Assembly: GCA_027491115.1 (NCBI GenBank)
Contig: JAIXWV010000011.1
Span: 1 to 64,000 of the forward strand
Origin: Pseudomonadota bacterium
GTDB taxonomy: Bacteria; Bdellovibrionota; UBA1018; CAIMNF01
DNA length: 64,000 bases
Direction of reading: 5' to 3'
Below are positions 61,376 through 64,000 of this stretch, piece after piece. The first letter of the stretch is position 1; every line of letters starts with the position of its first letter. The translations under genes were made by a program, and so were the position numbers. A model generated the notes under the pieces. The model saw nothing but the letters and a program-made list of their open reading frames with translations. It was not told where the DNA came from and did not search any database.

Positions 61376-63397
61376 TCATTGAGTGAACTGTACCACGCAC
61401 AAAGGATAAACGTACTGGGAACTGATGGTCCCAGAGTTCACTTCTGTCCGGGAATTGAGCCAATTGATCTCACTTCCCTGGAACTCTGGATTGTTCGGAC
61501 ACCCGACGCGAGTACTTGAGATCACTCCTCCTACCATGCAAGCCGCCTTGGCTCGGTAGGTAACAGGAGTGTACTCATCCGGGGGATCAACCGTCATCTG
61601 TTGGTCACTGACATCGGCTTCAGTAACAATGAAGAGATTGTCGGTGTAGGATTGGCTCGAAAGGGTTCCAAAAGCAAGATTGGTTTTCGAATCCCCTGGC
61701 GTAGGATTCAATAGGGATCCTGTCCAAGAACTGGGGGCAGGACCACCAGGAGCCGGGGTTGGGCAGGGTTGAGTACTCATCCACTCCTCATTGTTTGGAT
61801 CATTATTCTGACTACAGGCATTGAGCGTCGAGTTCACGCTGTAGACACCCCAAGGATAGGCCTTCATGTCGCCAATCGACATGGTGGGATTGAACTTGTG
61901 CCGACTCATGATCCAGGTGTCGCTCGATCCCGCGCCAAACGTACCGAGATCCTGAATAAAGCAAGCCGCGGCAGCGGTAGAACCCCGAGTAGGCATCACC
62001 ACCCGGGCGGACAATGCACCAGGACTGAGACTCTCGTCCAAAGGAAACCAGTTTACGCTCGAATCACGAGTAAAGTTTCTGTCATAGGGAGACACCTGAG
62101 ACTCACCCGGGCGCTGACATGACGCAAAGCTCTTGGGTGGACGACAACCGATAGTCGACCCCTGACTCGAAATGGAATTGATCACTATCGGAGATGCGGG
62201 GATTGAAGTGGCGCGAAAATTCCAAAGCTTCACCCAACGAGCTCCCTCCGGCAGGGGGATCGCAGGGCAACTGGAGGATCCATTCACCGAGGGAATGGGT
62301 TTCGCAGCCCAACCGAGCGGACTTGTTGCGGTGGAGTAAACCGACGTGAGATAGTCCCGGGGCGCGACTGCCGCAATCACCGGAGTCTGGAACACGCCAT
62401 AAGCGCGTCTTGCCAACGAAAACGACGAACGTCGCTTGGCCGTATTCGACACGGATGCACCCAACGCAGGCACCGGTCCACTCGACAAGGAGTCTGTAGG
62501 ATACATGAGCTCACCGTCCGCCGAGCAAAAACTGTTGGTGCACGGGGTCCTCGAATAAACAGCGGGATTCGCCCACCAATGGAGGTTCGAATCGGGGGTT
62601 GCGTTCAAAGTACACTCCCAAGACTGGTCGCCCGTGCTTGGACCATTCGCAACAGACAATCCCCTTTGCATCTGTAGCAGGCTTTCACTCACATTGGTGG
62701 TGTAGTACGTGAAGGGGTAGAACACCCGCGGATCCGAAGTCTGGAAAGGATCGGCGATCTTATCATCAAGCGGATTTTGAATGAACTCCCGCCTCCGACA
62801 CTGGTAACGCTGGACTGGCACATAGCTGTCAGGGTGGGAGAGATCAAGGTAGATAGCAGAATTCAAGTTAGAATTATTTCCACCACCCAGACTGTAGGCC
62901 AGCCGGTTTGAGTGGTAAACGGTTCCTCCTGCCTGTGTCGGAATTGCACGGATCCGAACATCGAAGGAGTCGATGCCTGAAGGTACCTGATTCGGACAAC
63001 GAATCATGTCGGCTTCCACATAAGTCGGAGTCACATTCAGAATCTGCGCGCCGATTCCAGGTTGTTGATAGCTAAATTCACATTCGCAGGTACTCGTACC
63101 ACTATTGCAGTACTGCTCGAATTCCTGATTCTGACCGATCAAGGCATAGAGAGCTCCTGGGCTGATCGGATCAGGCGACATCTGGATCAGACTGAAATCA
63201 CCGGTGGCTTGCGAGGTGCTCACCTGACTGAAAGTACTCGAGGGCCCACGACTGATCTTCACTCCGTGGTTCGTGCATGAGGAAGAAAACAGAATGGAAA
63301 AGACCACGAGCAGGATCTGAATCCTTCCCCATTCTTTTCCGGATTGGATTGCCGCGCTCCAGGAGTGCGGAACAATCTTCTTCATTGAACCCCTCAT
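61376..63397 (-). CDS. Large cysteine-rich lipoprotein, unknown function (paralogue 2)
   Basis: The protein has 673 residues from the ATG at 63397, which is preceded by GGGGGAG; an ATG at 63385 and a GTG at 63412 are alternatives. A long basic N-region leads to a hydrophobic stretch and lipobox FSSSC. Shared features with the next gene are a CECEFSYQQ block after a TSTC pair, IRCPNQVPSGIDSFDVRI and the QRYQCRRREFI block. Serine, threonine and asparagine are frequent. No domain is recognised. A hairpin (AGCAAGA/TCTTGCT, 63423-63441) lies just upstream. Confidence 0.78.
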   Translation of the reverse strand: MRGSMKKIVPHSWSAAIQSGKEWGRIQILLVVFSILFSSSCTNHGVKISRGPSSTFSQVSTSQATGDFSLIQMSPDPISPGALYALIGQNQEFEQYCNSGTSTCECEFSYQQPGIGAQILNVTPTYVEADMIRCPNQVPSGIDSFDVRIRAIPTQAGGTVYHSNRLAYSLGGGNNSNLNSAIYLDLSHPDSYVPVQRYQCRRREFIQNPLDDKIADPFQTSDPRVFYPFTYYTTNVSESLLQMQRGLSVANGPSTGDQSWECTLNATPDSNLHWWANPAVYSRTPCTNSFCSADGELMYPTDSLSSGPVPALGASVSNTAKRRSSFSLARRAYGVFQTPVIAAVAPRDYLTSVYSTATSPLGWAAKPIPSVNGSSSCPAIPLPEGARWVKLWNFRATSIPASPIVINSISSQGSTIGCRPPKSFASCQRPGESQVSPYDRNFTRDSSVNWFPLDESLSPGALSARVVMPTRGSTAAAACFIQDLGTFGAGSSDTWIMSRHKFNPTMSIGDMKAYPWGVYSVNSTLNACSQNNDPNNEEWMSTQPCPTPAPGGPAPSSWTGSLLNPTPGDSKTNLAFGTLSSQSYTDNLFIVTEADVSDQQMTVDPPDEYTPVTYRAKAACMVGGVISSTRVGCPNNPEFQGSEINWLNSRTEVNSGTISSQYVYPLCVVQFTQ

Positions 63398-63422
63398 TAC
63401 GAACTCCCCCACTCTTTATTGA

Positions 63423-63441
63423 AGCAAGATCCATTCTTGCT
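63423..63441. promoter_or_regulatory. Hairpin AGCAAGA-N5-TCTTGCT upstream of lipoprotein genes
   Basis: Seven-base arms surround a 5-base loop in the 138-base gap between the partial gene at 63536 and the lipoprotein gene start at 63397. There is no U run, so it is not a canonical terminator. It may be an operator or a leader hairpin. Confidence 0.35.
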
Positions 63442-63535
63442 AGGGAGCCTGAATATGATTCGGATTTTTATTGGATAAACTGTAGAGATTCAGAACACCG
63501 TCAAGAATCTGTACAGAATGAACGGAAGTACTTGA

Positions 63536-64000
63536 TCACTCGCGATTCCCAAGACGATATAGATCCACCTGATAGAGATGAAAGGATCCCCTGACCCGAT
63601 CGATCCGAATTCGATCCACCAGGGCATTCTGCGACAAAGGAATGACGATGGACTCGCTTCTCAGAGATCCGAAAGGATCCTCGAGGCGAGCGATACGACT
63701 GATCTGTACCGGCATTTCCGGGTTTCCATGATCAGACCATGGACGAGGTTGCTTGGCTCCGAGAAGGAGCTCAAGTGACAGGGAGGTCGTGACCAGATTC
63801 ACTTCGAGGATGGTTTGATCAGACGCTCCGTGGGCGTCAGGCCAGGACGCATTTTGGTCGAGCCCATGGTAGGTCAACACCATGAGGAGATCTTCCGAAT
63901 CACCCAATTGCGTCCGATCCAGGTCGATGCTCACTCCGCCAACACGGGATTTGGTGATTTCCTCGCTTGGAGAAAGGATGGGGCCTTGGCGAACACACCA
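63536..64000 (-). CDS. 5'-truncated gene of unknown function
   Basis: The minus-strand frame is open from the stop at 63536 to the right edge, at least 154 codons, so the start lies outside the window. A GTG at 63934 inside the frame is probably not the start, because the reading frame continues upstream without a stop (WCVRQGPILSP). The visible C-terminal part looks strand-rich (GVSIDLDRTQLG, ILEVNLVTTSLSLELLLG, FHLYQVDLYRLGNRE). No family is recognised. It is on the same strand as the lipoprotein pair and may be the third gene of that group. Confidence 0.6.
   Translation of the reverse strand, partial: WCVRQGPILSPSEEITKSRVGGVSIDLDRTQLGDSEDLLMVLTYHGLDQNASWPDAHGASDQTILEVNLVTTSLSLELLLGAKQPRPWSDHGNPEMPVQISRIARLEDPFGSLRSESIVIPLSQNALVDRIRIDRVRGSFHLYQVDLYRLGNRE

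Overview
The window is a gene-dense bacterial chromosome segment, roughly mid-50s % GC by eye. Genes sit on both strands in short, tightly packed operons with many 4-base stop/start overlaps. The organism is Gram-negative: it carries LPS heptose genes (rfaE1, a GT9 transferase), Mla-type lipid transport (mlaD, mlaE), a TolC-family protein and many lipoproteins and probable outer-membrane barrels. Lone CpaF with a cupredoxin, a TIGR03663 membrane protein, PIN-PhoH and many private secreted proteins suggest Bdellovibrionota or a related delta-like lineage. This assignment is an inference and is not proven by any single gene. No rRNA, tRNA, CRISPR array, insertion sequence or prophage was recognised.

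Layout. 1-8.5 kb: 3'-truncated srkA, an MFS exporter, a six-gene operon (queC, DUF366, hisC, cmk, GT9, rfaE1) and an HD phosphohydrolase. 8.5-17 kb: rimI, two secreted proteins, an archaeal-type valS, a lipoprotein metalloprotease, lipB, a CsgG-like lipoprotein and an outer-membrane protein. 17-22.3 kb: an EVE protein, a ferritin-like protein, a barrel-like protein, dut, hisS, serB and DUF4234. 22.3-26.2 kb: zinc-free L31 and L33, mlaD, mlaE and a CDP-alcohol phosphatidyltransferase. 26.2-35.5 kb: DUF971, a PIF1-like helicase, a GlpT-family transporter, PAP2, pfkA, nadE, an RRM protein, HIT, cpaF and a cupredoxin.

35.6-38.5 kb holds a four-gene operon with a HAMP membrane protein, a TolC-family protein and a barrel-like protein. 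It is followed by a small gene split by an 11-base C run. 39-45 kb carries phoH2, a SWIM/SNF2 helicase and glmS. 45-51.3 kb is the most unusual part. A 1183-residue protein joins a circularly permuted ATP-grasp domain to an HELHH zincin-like domain. It is divergent from an unrecognised 607-residue membrane-anchored protein, whose stop overlaps the start of a secreted barrel-like protein. 51.3-58.8 kb has an RsmB-family methyltransferase, two polytopic membrane proteins, a short ComEC, a membrane J-domain protein and a ComM-like ATPase. 58.8-64 kb is a pair of large cysteine-rich lipoproteins plus a 5'-truncated gene.

Most genes are housekeeping: queuosine precursor, heptose, lipoate, NAD, amino sugars and translation. 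The accessory part is dominated by cell-envelope proteins. The best candidates for undescribed biology are the ATP-grasp/zincin module at 45-51.3 kb, the C-tract gene at 38.6 kb, the MCE protein with a barrel-like tail and the tandem cysteine-rich lipoproteins.
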